The translations under genes and the position numbers were made by a program. 64,000 nt of DNA, taken from assembly GCF_000741705.1 (NCBI RefSeq), contig NZ_JGZI01000007.1, positions 124,001-188,000 of the forward strand, read 5' to 3'. Positions 17,803-25,722 of the stretch are shown one piece after another; position 1 is the first letter of the stretch; each line of letters begins with the position of its first letter. The DNA is from Bifidobacterium psychraerophilum (GTDB lineage Bacteria > Actinomycetota > Actinomycetes > Actinomycetales > Bifidobacteriaceae). The notes below the pieces were generated by a model, which was not told the origin of the DNA, ran no database searches, and worked only from the letters and a program-made list of their open reading frames with translations.

Positions 17803-18762
17803 TCACTTCATCTGCTCCTTCATGCTCTTCAGCTGCACCATATAGGCGATGGCCATCGTCATCACGGCCATCACAATGGCCAATGCCGCCGCATAATTCG
17901 ATTGGCCGCCGGCGAAGCTGAGATTGTATGCATACATATTCGGCGTGTAATACGTCGTGATGGCATTGCCTGGAACCATGTTCTGCAGCACGGACGGTTC
18001 GTTGAACAGCTGGAAGCTGCCGATGATGCTGAAAATCACCGTTATCGCCAGAGAACCCCGCAACTCCGGTATTTTGATCCTTCTGATCGTCTGCCACTCG
18101 GATGCCCCGTCGATGCTGGCCGCCTCGTAGAGGGCATGGGGAATCGTGGAGAGGGAGCTGTAGAAGATCAGCATGTTGTACCCGGTGAATTCCCAGGTGT
18201 TGATGTTGCCGATCGCCGCAAGCAGCACAGAAGGTTTGAGCACATCGATATTCGTCCCGAACACATCGTTCAAGGAACCGACCAGACCGTATTTCGACCC
18301 GTATACGAAACCCCAGATCATGGTGGAGACGACGGCAGGCACCGCATACGGCAGGAAGGTCGAGATACGGAAGAACTTCGTTCCGTGAAGCTTCAGACTA
18401 TCCAGGGCGAGTGCCATGACGCCCGCGAGGAACAACATGATCGGCACCTGCACCACGGTGAACAGGGCGACCCTCCCCACGCTGCTCCAGAACTGCGCAT
18501 CAACAAACAGACGGGAATAGTTCTGCAGTCCGACAAAACTCGTGCCGCCTATCATCCTGTTCTGGAAGAAGGATATCCACACCGCGTAGACGATGGGGAC
18601 AACGAATACGAATACAAACACCAGCGCGAAGGGCCACATGAATTTCCATCCACGCCAATCCGCTCGATGCCTATGCACATATCCGGCCTCCTTTCGAGGC
18701 GAGGCCGTCGTCGACGGCTGCTGTGCGGCGACAGCGGATCTGTCTACCATTTGTTCAGACAT
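17803..18762 (-). CDS. Sugar ABC transporter permease, MalF type (galactoside operon)
   Basis: 319 residues, ATG at 18762 with AAGGA 7 nt upstream. A short basic leader precedes six membrane segments and the EAA loop EAASIDGASEWQTIRRIKIPEL. The protein is a near-copy of the truncated permease at 1-788, with long identical blocks, which indicates a duplicated transporter system 17 kb away. It forms the channel with the product of 16811-17797 and receives sugar from the binding protein of 18878-20227. Confidence 0.94.
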   Translation of the reverse strand: MSEQMVDRSAVAAQQPSTTASPRKEAGYVHRHRADWRGWKFMWPFALVFVFVFVVPIVYAVWISFFQNRMIGGTSFVGLQNYSRLFVDAQFWSSVGRVALFTVVQVPIMLFLAGVMALALDSLKLHGTKFFRISTFLPYAVPAVVSTMIWGFVYGSKYGLVGSLNDVFGTNIDVLKPSVLLAAIGNINTWEFTGYNMLIFYSSLSTIPHALYEAASIDGASEWQTIRRIKIPELRGSLAITVIFSIIGSFQLFNEPSVLQNMVPGNAITTYYTPNMYAYNLSFAGGQSNYAAALAIVMAVMTMAIAYMVQLKSMKEQMK

Positions 18763-18780
18763 GATTGTTCCTTAGATACT

Positions 18781-18845
18781 GGCGCGTGCCAGGCGCGCCG
18801 GATATAACCTCATGAAGCGGCGAGGCAAGGGTCCGATGCGGACCC
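18781..18845 (-). promoter_or_regulatory. Two hairpins between binding-protein and permease genes
   Basis: GGCGCG (18781-18786) pairs with CGCGCC (18794-18799), and GGGTCCG (18829-18835) pairs with CGGACCC (18839-18845). They fill the 115-nt gap after the binding-protein stop. Such intercistronic stems often stabilise or end part of the transcript so that the binding protein is made in excess over permeases; that role is inferred. Confidence 0.55.
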
Positions 18846-18877
18846 CGGCCTGCTGCGTGATATGCGTGTGCATGCGC

Positions 18878-20227
18878 CTACTTGAGCGTCACCGTGTAAC
18901 CTTGCTGCTTGCCGTGCTCGGCAAGATTCTTGGCATAGTTCTGCATGGCCTGCTCAAGTGAGATCTCCTTCGTATAGGCTTTTGCGATCTCATCGCCATA
19001 GGCATTCTGGGCATACGGGTTATAGGGGAGATACTGGAATGCGGTTACCGGGCGCTGGGCGGCCTCGGAGAGCACTTTGTTCACGTTCTGCCCGCCAAAG
19101 TAGTCATTCGTCTTCTTGTTGGAGGCCGTGGTCGGATCGACGAATTCCTTCGAAGACAGAATCGACTTCAGACTCGGGAAGGTACCGGTATCCGCCATGA
19201 TCTGCGCGCCATCACCATGCGTCAGATAATCTATGAATTTGTAGGCGGCAGCCTGGTTCTTGGACTGCGAGACGATCGACAGCGCAGAGCCGCCGTCTTC
19301 GGCGGAGACTTCCTCGCCCGATTTCCATTGGGGCAGCTGGGCCACACGCCAGTTGCCGGCCTGATCGGGAGCGCCGCTGATGAGGTTGACCGGCATCCAT
19401 GCCCCTATGGTCAAGGACGCCAGCGTGCCGTCATTCAGCTCCCTATTCCAGTCATCCGACCAATTCGTGGTTTTGGTATCGATCAGATCCTCGTCGATCA
19501 GTTTCTGTTGGAAGGCGATGTACTTCTGCATTCCAGCATCCTTGGTCATATTGATGGTGATGTTATCGCCATTGACCTTCCACGGCTGGGCGCCCGCCTG
19601 CCATGCCTGTGCGGTGAAGGGCTGGTAGTCGTTCGCGCCACCCGAGACGTTGGTGATATACGAACCTGTGGCACGGATCTTCTTGGCCGCCGCATAATAG
19701 TCGTCCCATGTCTTGATCTGTGCGGCATCGACCCCCGCCTTGTCGAAGACGGCCTTGTTGTAGAAGAACATTTCCGGTCCGGAATCGATGGGAAGGGCGT
19801 ATGGCTTGCTGTCGTACTGCACTTTGTTCCATGGGCCCTGCGCGAAATCGCTCTTGTACGAATCGGCCCCGAATTTGCTGAGGTCGACCAATCCTCCGGT
19901 GACCGCGAACTGCGTCACCGTGGGGTCTTCCAGCATCACCACGTCCGGGGCCCCGTTGCCCGCGGCGATCGCGTTCGACAAGGCCGTCGACGTGTCGTTG
20001 GCCGTTCCGGTGTTATTGAACTTAACGGTGATGCCCGGGTTCGCCTTTTCGAATTGTTTGATGATGTCCTTCATCGAATTGCCCGAGTCCCAACCCCAGA
20101 ACACGATCTGACCCGTCGCGTTCTCGGTGCTGGCATCGGTGCTATCTGCCGAGCTGCCGCATGCGGCGAAGCCGACAAGCGATGCGGCTGCCACAATCGC
20201 CGCAAGCGTCTTTTTGGAATTACGCAT
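18878..20227 (-). CDS. Sugar-binding lipoprotein of the galactoside ABC transporter
   Basis: 449 residues from the ATG at 20227, with AAGAGG about 7 nt upstream. The N-terminus is a lipoprotein signal, with basic residues, a hydrophobic core and the lipobox GFAAC, so the protein is tethered outside the membrane. The mature part has the family 1 extracellular solute-binding fold (IVFWGWDSGNSMKDIIKQFE, ITVKFNNTGTANDT). It should capture oligosaccharides and hand them to the two following permeases; the linked GH42 enzyme points to beta-galactosides. It is the first gene of the operon, with repeats in its upstream region that may be control sites. Confidence 0.94.
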   Translation of the reverse strand: MRNSKKTLAAIVAAASLVGFAACGSSADSTDASTENATGQIVFWGWDSGNSMKDIIKQFEKANPGITVKFNNTGTANDTSTALSNAIAAGNGAPDVVMLEDPTVTQFAVTGGLVDLSKFGADSYKSDFAQGPWNKVQYDSKPYALPIDSGPEMFFYNKAVFDKAGVDAAQIKTWDDYYAAAKKIRATGSYITNVSGGANDYQPFTAQAWQAGAQPWKVNGDNITINMTKDAGMQKYIAFQQKLIDEDLIDTKTTNWSDDWNRELNDGTLASLTIGAWMPVNLISGAPDQAGNWRVAQLPQWKSGEEVSAEDGGSALSIVSQSKNQAAAYKFIDYLTHGDGAQIMADTGTFPSLKSILSSKEFVDPTTASNKKTNDYFGGQNVNKVLSEAAQRPVTAFQYLPYNPYAQNAYGDEIAKAYTKEISLEQAMQNYAKNLAEHGKQQGYTVTLK

Positions 20228-20712
20228 GATGTCCTCTTTCCACCTTTCAGGAGTAACGATGCCCAACCGTCGTTGTTGTGCATTGCCGTCCGAATATGAC
20301 CCTCAATCACTTGGATGTCCCGATGGTACTGCTGTGTACCAATACAAACGATACTCCGGTGTACCAAAATGTCAAATACCTGTTTTCTGCTTAGTGAGCT
20401 GATACGAATCATCATGGATCCGCCCCACTGGGAAGCACGACAACACGGGAAAAAGAATCCACACATCAGCACGCCGAAGACTCGGCATGTGCCCTATCCG
20501 CATACCCCTCCGACCGCCGCCACCTGCCCCGGACCGATCCGCCGCGACTGCCGATACGGCGGGGATCGATGATCCTCACGCCCTACGTCAATCCGCCATG
20601 TGCCCATAACCCCATACGGCCGCACGGTCAGGCACGCGGGAGGCGCCGCCCGATAGCCGTCGGGCGATGATAAGCTGGCCCTTCCCTGCACATCATCGAA
20701 AGACAGGCAAGC
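20228..20712. other. Divergent spacer between the galactoside operon and nhaA
   Basis: About 485 nt with no convincing reading frame. It should hold the promoters of both flanking transcripts. Visible signals are the direct repeats at 20334-20367 and a stem of 7 bp, CGCCCGA (20647-20653) with TCGGGCG (20660-20666), 46 nt before the nhaA start. The part around 20320-20400 is richer in A and T than its surroundings and is the best place for the operon promoter. Confidence 0.5.
20334..20367. promoter_or_regulatory. Candidate regulator half-sites upstream of the galactoside operon
   Basis: GTGTACCAA occurs twice, at 20334-20342 and 20359-20367, 25 bp apart on the same strand. The first is also part of GGTAC(6 nt)GTACC. 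They lie 107-140 nt upstream of the binding-protein ATG. Spacing of about 2.5 helical turns and the promoter position suggest a regulator site, possibly for the LacI protein at 13410-14525. Confidence 0.35.
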
Positions 20713-21951
20713 ATGCGTTCAGTCCGTCAAACAGGTATGGGCATGATGAAACGCATGGGCAGCTTCGCAAGGAACGAGAGACAGACCGGCCTGCTCATGC
20801 TGGTCATGGCGCTGGCAGGGCTCCTCGCTTCGAATATCCCCGGGGCATCGCAGATCTACCGGCTCGTCTCTGACGCCACCACGAATCTTCCGCTGCCGCA
20901 TCTCGATCTCTCCGTATCGCAATGGGTGCAGGACGGGCTGCTGACATTGTTCTTCCTGGTCATAGGCCTTGATCTGCGACAGGAGATGGCGAGCGGATTC
21001 CTCAAGAATCCACGCAACGCCGCCACCCCCATATTCGGTGCGATCGGCGGGGTCATCATCCCCTCCCTGCTGTTCCTCGCCATCAACCTATCCTCGCCAT
21101 CAACCTCCCATGGGTGGACCATTCCCACAGCCACGGATATCGCGTTCTCCGTAACGGTGCTCTCCCTGGCTTCGAAGCACGTGCAACCGGCGGTCAGGGC
21201 CTTTCTGCTCACGCTGGCCACAGTCGACGACGTGATAGGCATCCTCCTGATCGCAGTCGTGTATTCGCATCCCTCATCGGCTTGGGCGCTGCTGGCATTG
21301 GCGATCTGTCTGTCGGCCTGGTTTCTGCTCATCCGGATGCGCAGACCCTTCTGGCCACTGCTTATCCTCGTCGGTGTCGGTGCATGGTACGCGATGATCG
21401 TGGCCGGCATCCACCCCACGCTCTCCGGGGTCGCCATCGGACTGCTCACGCCTGCGCTGCCCATCCACCAGGAAGACTCCCCACGGGCGGAGCGGTACAG
21501 ACGAAAGCTTTCGCCCCTCTCCGCCCTGATCGCACTGCCGCTCTTCGCCTTCTTCGCCATGGGGATCCCCCTGAGTGAAATCAGCATCAATACCATCGCC
21601 AGCCCGGTCTTCCTGGGTGTGGTCACCGGGCTTGTCGTCGGCAAACCTCTTGGCATCATGATCGCAGTGAAATTGTGCGGGTTCGCAGGACTCAGAGTCG
21701 GCAATGCCACGCGCCCCATGCAGCTGTTCGGTGTCAGTCAGCTATGCGGCATCGGTTTCACCGTGTCGTTCCTGATGTCGGGGCTGGCGTTCAACGAACA
21801 ATCCATCGTCGACACGGCTCGTTTCGCGGTGCTCGTCGGGTCATTGATCGCATGCCTTCTCGGCGTGCTGACCCTCAGGATCGATGAGCGTCGACGTCCC
21901 GGGTCTTCCCGCGACGGTAGAGGATCAGGCTCGGTGCGGCAAGTGCGATGA
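20713..21951 (+). CDS. nhaA: NhaA-type Na+/H+ antiporter
   Basis: 412 residues with about 11-12 membrane segments. Diagnostic NhaA elements are present: LTLFFLVIGLDLRQEM near the N-terminus, TIPTATDIAFSV, and ATVDDVIGIL, where the paired aspartates carry Na+ and protons, followed by GIHPTLSGVAIGLL. It exchanges sodium for protons at the cytoplasmic membrane and supports salt and pH balance. Several ATG codons lie in the first 15 residues, so the exact start is uncertain. The C-terminus overlaps the tail of the convergent amino-acid transporter gene by 77 nt, which is unusual for two well-conserved families and means the last basic residues are probably dispensable. Confidence 0.92.
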   Translation: MRSVRQTGMGMMKRMGSFARNERQTGLLMLVMALAGLLASNIPGASQIYRLVSDATTNLPLPHLDLSVSQWVQDGLLTLFFLVIGLDLRQEMASGFLKNPRNAATPIFGAIGGVIIPSLLFLAINLSSPSTSHGWTIPTATDIAFSVTVLSLASKHVQPAVRAFLLTLATVDDVIGILLIAVVYSHPSSAWALLALAICLSAWFLLIRMRRPFWPLLILVGVGAWYAMIVAGIHPTLSGVAIGLLTPALPIHQEDSPRAERYRRKLSPLSALIALPLFAFFAMGIPLSEISINTIASPVFLGVVTGLVVGKPLGIMIAVKLCGFAGLRVGNATRPMQLFGVSQLCGIGFTVSFLMSGLAFNEQSIVDTARFAVLVGSLIACLLGVLTLRIDERRRPGSSRDGRGSGSVRQVR

Positions 21952-23395
21952 CCACGACCGCAGCAATCACCGGATACAGCGAGGTCGGGATGCCGGACTG
22001 CCCTGCGGCGGGAATGAAGGTCATGACGAAGGCGCAGATGCATGCCACGATGCCCATACCCGCCATCAGGTAGAGCGCGGGGGCGCGATATCCGCTGTTT
22101 CCTGTTTTATGCAGACGACGCAGGTTGATGCTGGCGACGAACATCAGGATGTACATCATCACATACAAGGCGACGGCCATGCCGATCAGCAGCGAGAACA
22201 CCATGGAGACGCTCTTGGGGAAGACGATGTACAGGCAGGCCAGAACCGTGACGATCACACCCATCAGCAGCAGAATCCCCGACTGGGCCCCGTTCCTGTT
22301 GGTCTTTCGGAAATAGTCAGGCAGGCAGCCATCCTCGGCGGCATTGAAAAGGCCGCGGGAAGGACCGGAAATCCAACTGATGATAGAGGCGATCGCACCG
22401 AAGACGATCGCCAGTCCGACGACACTGCCCATGAATCCGATGTGGAAGGTACTGAACATCGTTTGGAATGCCTTGACCGTGCCATCGGAAAGATTGACAT
22501 CCTTGGGCAGCACCATCGAAAGGATCAGTGTGGGGACAATGAAAATCGCGAGCGCACTGACGAAAGCGATACCGACCACATGGGTGTAACGCTTGGGATG
22601 CTCCATATGCTGGGCGTGGACCGCGTTGACCTCCATGCCGCCGAAGGCCAGGACATTCTGCACGACCAACGCGATGCCCGCGATGTTGGTGAAGTCCGGC
22701 ATCACGGAGCTCTCGGTGAGCGTTCCCGAGATATGCTGACCAGTCGCCAGCCAGGCCACACCCAGCACCAGCAGCAGGCAGGCGGGGATGATCGTGCCGA
22801 TCAGCCCGGCACCCGACGCGACCTTGGCGAACAGATTCCCGCCCTTGAGCGTAAGCCATACGGCCCACCAGAAAACCACGATGATGACGATGGTGATATA
22901 GATGCCGGAATCAGGCAAGGAGTTGAGGCCGAAAGCAGAGGCGCCGGCAGCGGCGACGAATGCGAGCTGAGCTGGGTACCACACCACATTGTGTATCCAT
23001 TGCATCCAGACGGCTATGAATCCGAAGCGTCTCCCCAGGCCTTCCTTGACCCATTCATACACACCGCCCTCGTAGGTCGCTCCGAGCTCGGCGGAAACCA
23101 GTGCAGTGGGCACGAAGAACATGACGGCAGGAATCAGATACAGGATGATGGACTGCCACCCCATAACCGCCATAGCGGGCAAACCACGCAGGCCTGCAAT
23201 CGTGATGATCGTCATGATTGACATTTGCGATACTGTGATCAGGGTTTTCTGAGGTTTCACCGGCGATGTGCTTTCCGAGCCACGGGATTGACCGTTCGGC
23301 TTCTCGACTCCATGGACGTGGAAAACCTTACTCTTATTTTCCTCCACGGCTTTCCTGTGTCCGTATGCGGGCCGGAGAGATCGGTCCATGCCCAT
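21875..23395 (-). CDS. APC superfamily amino-acid transporter (glutamate/GABA antiporter-like)
   Basis: 506 residues, ATG at 23395 with GGAG about 9-10 nt upstream. A 50-residue hydrophilic leader precedes 12 or more membrane segments. The first helices (QMSIMTIITIAGLRGLPAMA) and the TYEGGVYEWVKEGLGRRFGF segment match the glutamate:GABA antiporter branch of the APC superfamily. It probably exchanges amino acids, possibly for acid resistance, but no decarboxylase gene is adjacent. The gene ends inside the convergent nhaA reading frame. Confidence 0.88.
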   Translation of the reverse strand: MGMDRSLRPAYGHRKAVEENKSKVFHVHGVEKPNGQSRGSESTSPVKPQKTLITVSQMSIMTIITIAGLRGLPAMAVMGWQSIILYLIPAVMFFVPTALVSAELGATYEGGVYEWVKEGLGRRFGFIAVWMQWIHNVVWYPAQLAFVAAAGASAFGLNSLPDSGIYITIVIIVVFWWAVWLTLKGGNLFAKVASGAGLIGTIIPACLLLVLGVAWLATGQHISGTLTESSVMPDFTNIAGIALVVQNVLAFGGMEVNAVHAQHMEHPKRYTHVVGIAFVSALAIFIVPTLILSMVLPKDVNLSDGTVKAFQTMFSTFHIGFMGSVVGLAIVFGAIASIISWISGPSRGLFNAAEDGCLPDYFRKTNRNGAQSGILLLMGVIVTVLACLYIVFPKSVSMVFSLLIGMAVALYVMMYILMFVASINLRRLHKTGNSGYRAPALYLMAGMGIVACICAFVMTFIPAAGQSGIPTSLYPVIAAVVVIALAAPSLILYRRGKTRDVDAHRS

Positions 23396-23415
23396 ACCCG
23401 ATGTCTCCCATCCGG

Positions 23416-24075
23416 TCAGCAGACCCGTGCATGGTCAGGCACCCCTTGGCCTCCGACACCACCTCTCGACTGCACAGGCTCCGCCTTGGATCGGATCGCG
23501 GGAGAGGCCTTGGAAACATAGAGATTGCCCTCGATCACGAAACGTCGTAGGCGATCAGCTGCTTTGGATATACCGATGCGAGGCGTGCGAAGGATGCGCT
23601 CCCCTGGCCGAAGCGGGGCATATTGCAGGATCAGGGGAGCCTCTTCCAAGTGGTGACCGTACAAACGCATATCGATACCGAGCGCCTGGCAGAGTTTGGC
23701 CGGCCCATTCGTCAGCTCGACCGACCGCTTGTCCCGCCTTGACCGCAATGCCTCGATCCCCTCGATCGGCTCGACGGCACGCAGCAGCGCACCAGCCCCG
23801 AAGCCCTCGGCACCGGCAGTGATGTTGCAGCAGTGGTATATACCGTGGGAGACATAGATGTATGTGCATCCGGCACGTCCGAACAACGCCCGGTTGCGAT
23901 TACTGATGCCGTGGAAAGCATGGCTTGCCGGATCATCCTGGTCATAGGCCTCGGTCTCGACGATGCGCACGCTCACCCGGTCACCATGCAGACCACTCGA
24001 CAACACGCATCCCAGGAGCCCGATGGCGGCATCATCAGCAGACCGCTCCAGGAAATCAAATTCAGAATTCAACAT
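23416..24075 (-). CDS. 3-methyladenine DNA glycosylase (AAG/MPG family)
   Basis: 219 residues from the ATG at 24075 with a purine-rich GGAG about 9-10 nt upstream; longer in-frame starts exist but add sequence unlike the family. RIVETEAYDQDDPASHAFHG carries the catalytic Glu42 and the intercalating Tyr44 equivalent of AAG enzymes, followed by YIYVSHGIYHCCNI, AGALLRAVEP and the LTNGPAKLCQALGI block. It removes alkylated and deaminated purines in base-excision repair. It sits just upstream of the APC transporter gene (20-nt gap on the same strand), so they may share a transcript. Confidence 0.93.
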   Translation of the reverse strand: MLNSEFDFLERSADDAAIGLLGCVLSSGLHGDRVSVRIVETEAYDQDDPASHAFHGISNRNRALFGRAGCTYIYVSHGIYHCCNITAGAEGFGAGALLRAVEPIEGIEALRSRRDKRSVELTNGPAKLCQALGIDMRLYGHHLEEAPLILQYAPLRPGERILRTPRIGISKAADRLRRFVIEGNLYVSKASPAIRSKAEPVQSRGGVGGQGVPDHARVC

Positions 24076-24337
24076 GCTGTCGTCTCCGCTCCGATCGGCC
24101 ATCCGCATCCCACTGCACCTGTATATATCCGTTATAGGCCCTCGATGAGCCGTCCCATGCCTACACGGTGTTCCTTTCCTCACTGCAACGGCATGCATCA
24201 GACCAATTCCCAAGCCAAGCCCCTCGCAAGCGGGCAACCGACGCTATACTGCTAGGCAGCATGGAGAGTGGGGACATCGGCAGCAGCACTCAGGCCTGAG
24301 TCCCCCGAAGAGAGATGGCAGGAGGTCATCACCCGCA

Positions 24338-25633
24338 ATGGTCGAAGGCACGGAGCAGACGGCGAAATCGGAACAGACGGATTTTCTGCATCATCTCTTC
24401 GTGCCGGTCTATATGCCGGCGATACTCTTCGCCACCGGTGAAGGCGCCCTTATCCCTGTGGTTCCCCTGACCGCCAGAGCGCTCGGTGCCGATCTGGCGA
24501 CCTCCGGCATCATATCGGGCCTTCTGATGATCGGGGTCGTACTCGGCGACATCCCCAGCGGTTTCGCCGTCTCCCGATGGGGTGAGACCTTCGCGATGCG
24601 GGGTGCCGCCATCATCGCCATCATCTCCGCCATCGTGTGTTGGAAGGCGCCCAATCTCACGGTTCTTGCCGTGGGCGTGCTCATGATCGGCATCGCATCC
24701 GCCACCTTCAATCTTGCGCGCCACGCCTTTCTGACCACATGGACCCCACCGTGGTATCGGGCCAGGGCCATGTCGCTACTCGGAGGCACCTCCCGAATCG
24801 GATATTTCGTCGGCCCCTTCCTCGCATCCCCTGTGATCGCGTTCGCCGGCGCGCAAAGCGTGTATTGGATCCATGTGTTCGCATGCGTCACGGTTCTCAT
24901 CGTGCTTCAGGTGATGCCGGACCCCGAGAAAGCACTCGCCCACAATCGCGCAAGCGCCGAATCACACAGGCCGCAGACCCTGCCAGGCGCATCTGCCCCT
25001 TCCCCAACCCCACTCGCCGCATCACTCAGCCCCACGACGAGGCACCGTCACCGCTTGCCTATCATCACCTACTTCCCCGTCCTCATCAGGATGGGTACGG
25101 CAGCTGGCATCCTGCAGATGATGAGGGCGTCGCGTCAGGTGATCCTCCCTCTTTGGGGCGTGCAACTCGGCATATCCTCACCTCATATCGCACTGATCAT
25201 GGGCATCGCCGGGGCGGTGGACCTCTCGCTGTTCTATACCTCCGGACAGGTAATGGATCGCTTTGGACGACGCTGGGCTGCGGTGCCCGTTCTGGCGGGT
25301 ATGAGCATAGGGCACTTGGCGATGCCCTTCGCAACCGCGGAATGGGGATATATCCTCGTCGCCATCGTCATATCGGTAGCCAACGGCCTTGGCAGCGGCA
25401 TCGTGATGACACTGGGATCGGACCTTGCCTCACGTTACGCGCCGGATGACATGCCCAGCTTCCTGGGAGGATGGCGTACCTCCACAGACTCCGGGTCGGC
25501 GCTCGGACCGCTGGCCATATCCGCCATGACGGCAGTCGCGGGGCTGTCTTCGGCGGCATTGCTGATGGGCTGTTGCGGCCTCTTCGGGGCCTTCATGATG
25601 CAACGCTACATACCGCGGATCGTTGGCAAGTAG
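24338..25633 (+). CDS. MFS transporter
   Basis: 431 residues with about 12 membrane segments in two halves. A loop 2-3 motif-A remnant (GDIPSGFAVSRWGE) and the second-half counterpart (SGQVMDRFGRRWAAVP) are clear major-facilitator signals. A Pro/Ser-rich cytoplasmic loop near residues 205-245 separates the halves. The sequence looks like a drug or metabolite exporter; the substrate is unknown. AGGAGG lies about 12 nt before the ATG. It is divergent from the glycosylase gene and convergent with the ABC permease, with a hairpin between. Confidence 0.88.
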   Translation: MVEGTEQTAKSEQTDFLHHLFVPVYMPAILFATGEGALIPVVPLTARALGADLATSGIISGLLMIGVVLGDIPSGFAVSRWGETFAMRGAAIIAIISAIVCWKAPNLTVLAVGVLMIGIASATFNLARHAFLTTWTPPWYRARAMSLLGGTSRIGYFVGPFLASPVIAFAGAQSVYWIHVFACVTVLIVLQVMPDPEKALAHNRASAESHRPQTLPGASAPSPTPLAASLSPTTRHRHRLPIITYFPVLIRMGTAAGILQMMRASRQVILPLWGVQLGISSPHIALIMGIAGAVDLSLFYTSGQVMDRFGRRWAAVPVLAGMSIGHLAMPFATAEWGYILVAIVISVANGLGSGIVMTLGSDLASRYAPDDMPSFLGGWRTSTDSGSALGPLAISAMTAVAGLSSAALLMGCCGLFGAFMMQRYIPRIVGK

Positions 25634-25686
25634 CGCTTTCTGCCTTCCGTACCGCACCGTTGCCGACCCTGTGGCCTTCTGCGCAT

Positions 25687-25719
25687 CGGCTATGACGGCA
25701 CGGTCCGCCGCCATAGCCG
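25687..25719. terminator. Hairpin between convergent MFS and ABC permease genes
   Basis: CGGCTATG (25687-25694) pairs with CATAGCCG (25712-25719), and inside it CGGC pairs with GCCG around a 7-nt loop. It ends four bases before the stop of the minus-strand gene and 54 nt after the MFS stop, so it can serve both transcripts. No T-run is present. Confidence 0.6.
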
Positions 25720-25722
25720 GCA

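Noticed and set aside
16745-17845. Long open frame on the plus strand opposite the MalG-type permease
   Set aside because: The translation is hydrophilic and Glu/Gln/Arg-rich, typical of the complement of membrane-protein codons, while the other strand encodes a standard permease.
21884-23221. Plus-strand open frame of about 445 codons
   Set aside because: It is antisense to the amino-acid transporter; its Asp/His/Gly/Gln-rich composition mirrors hydrophobic codons on the other strand.
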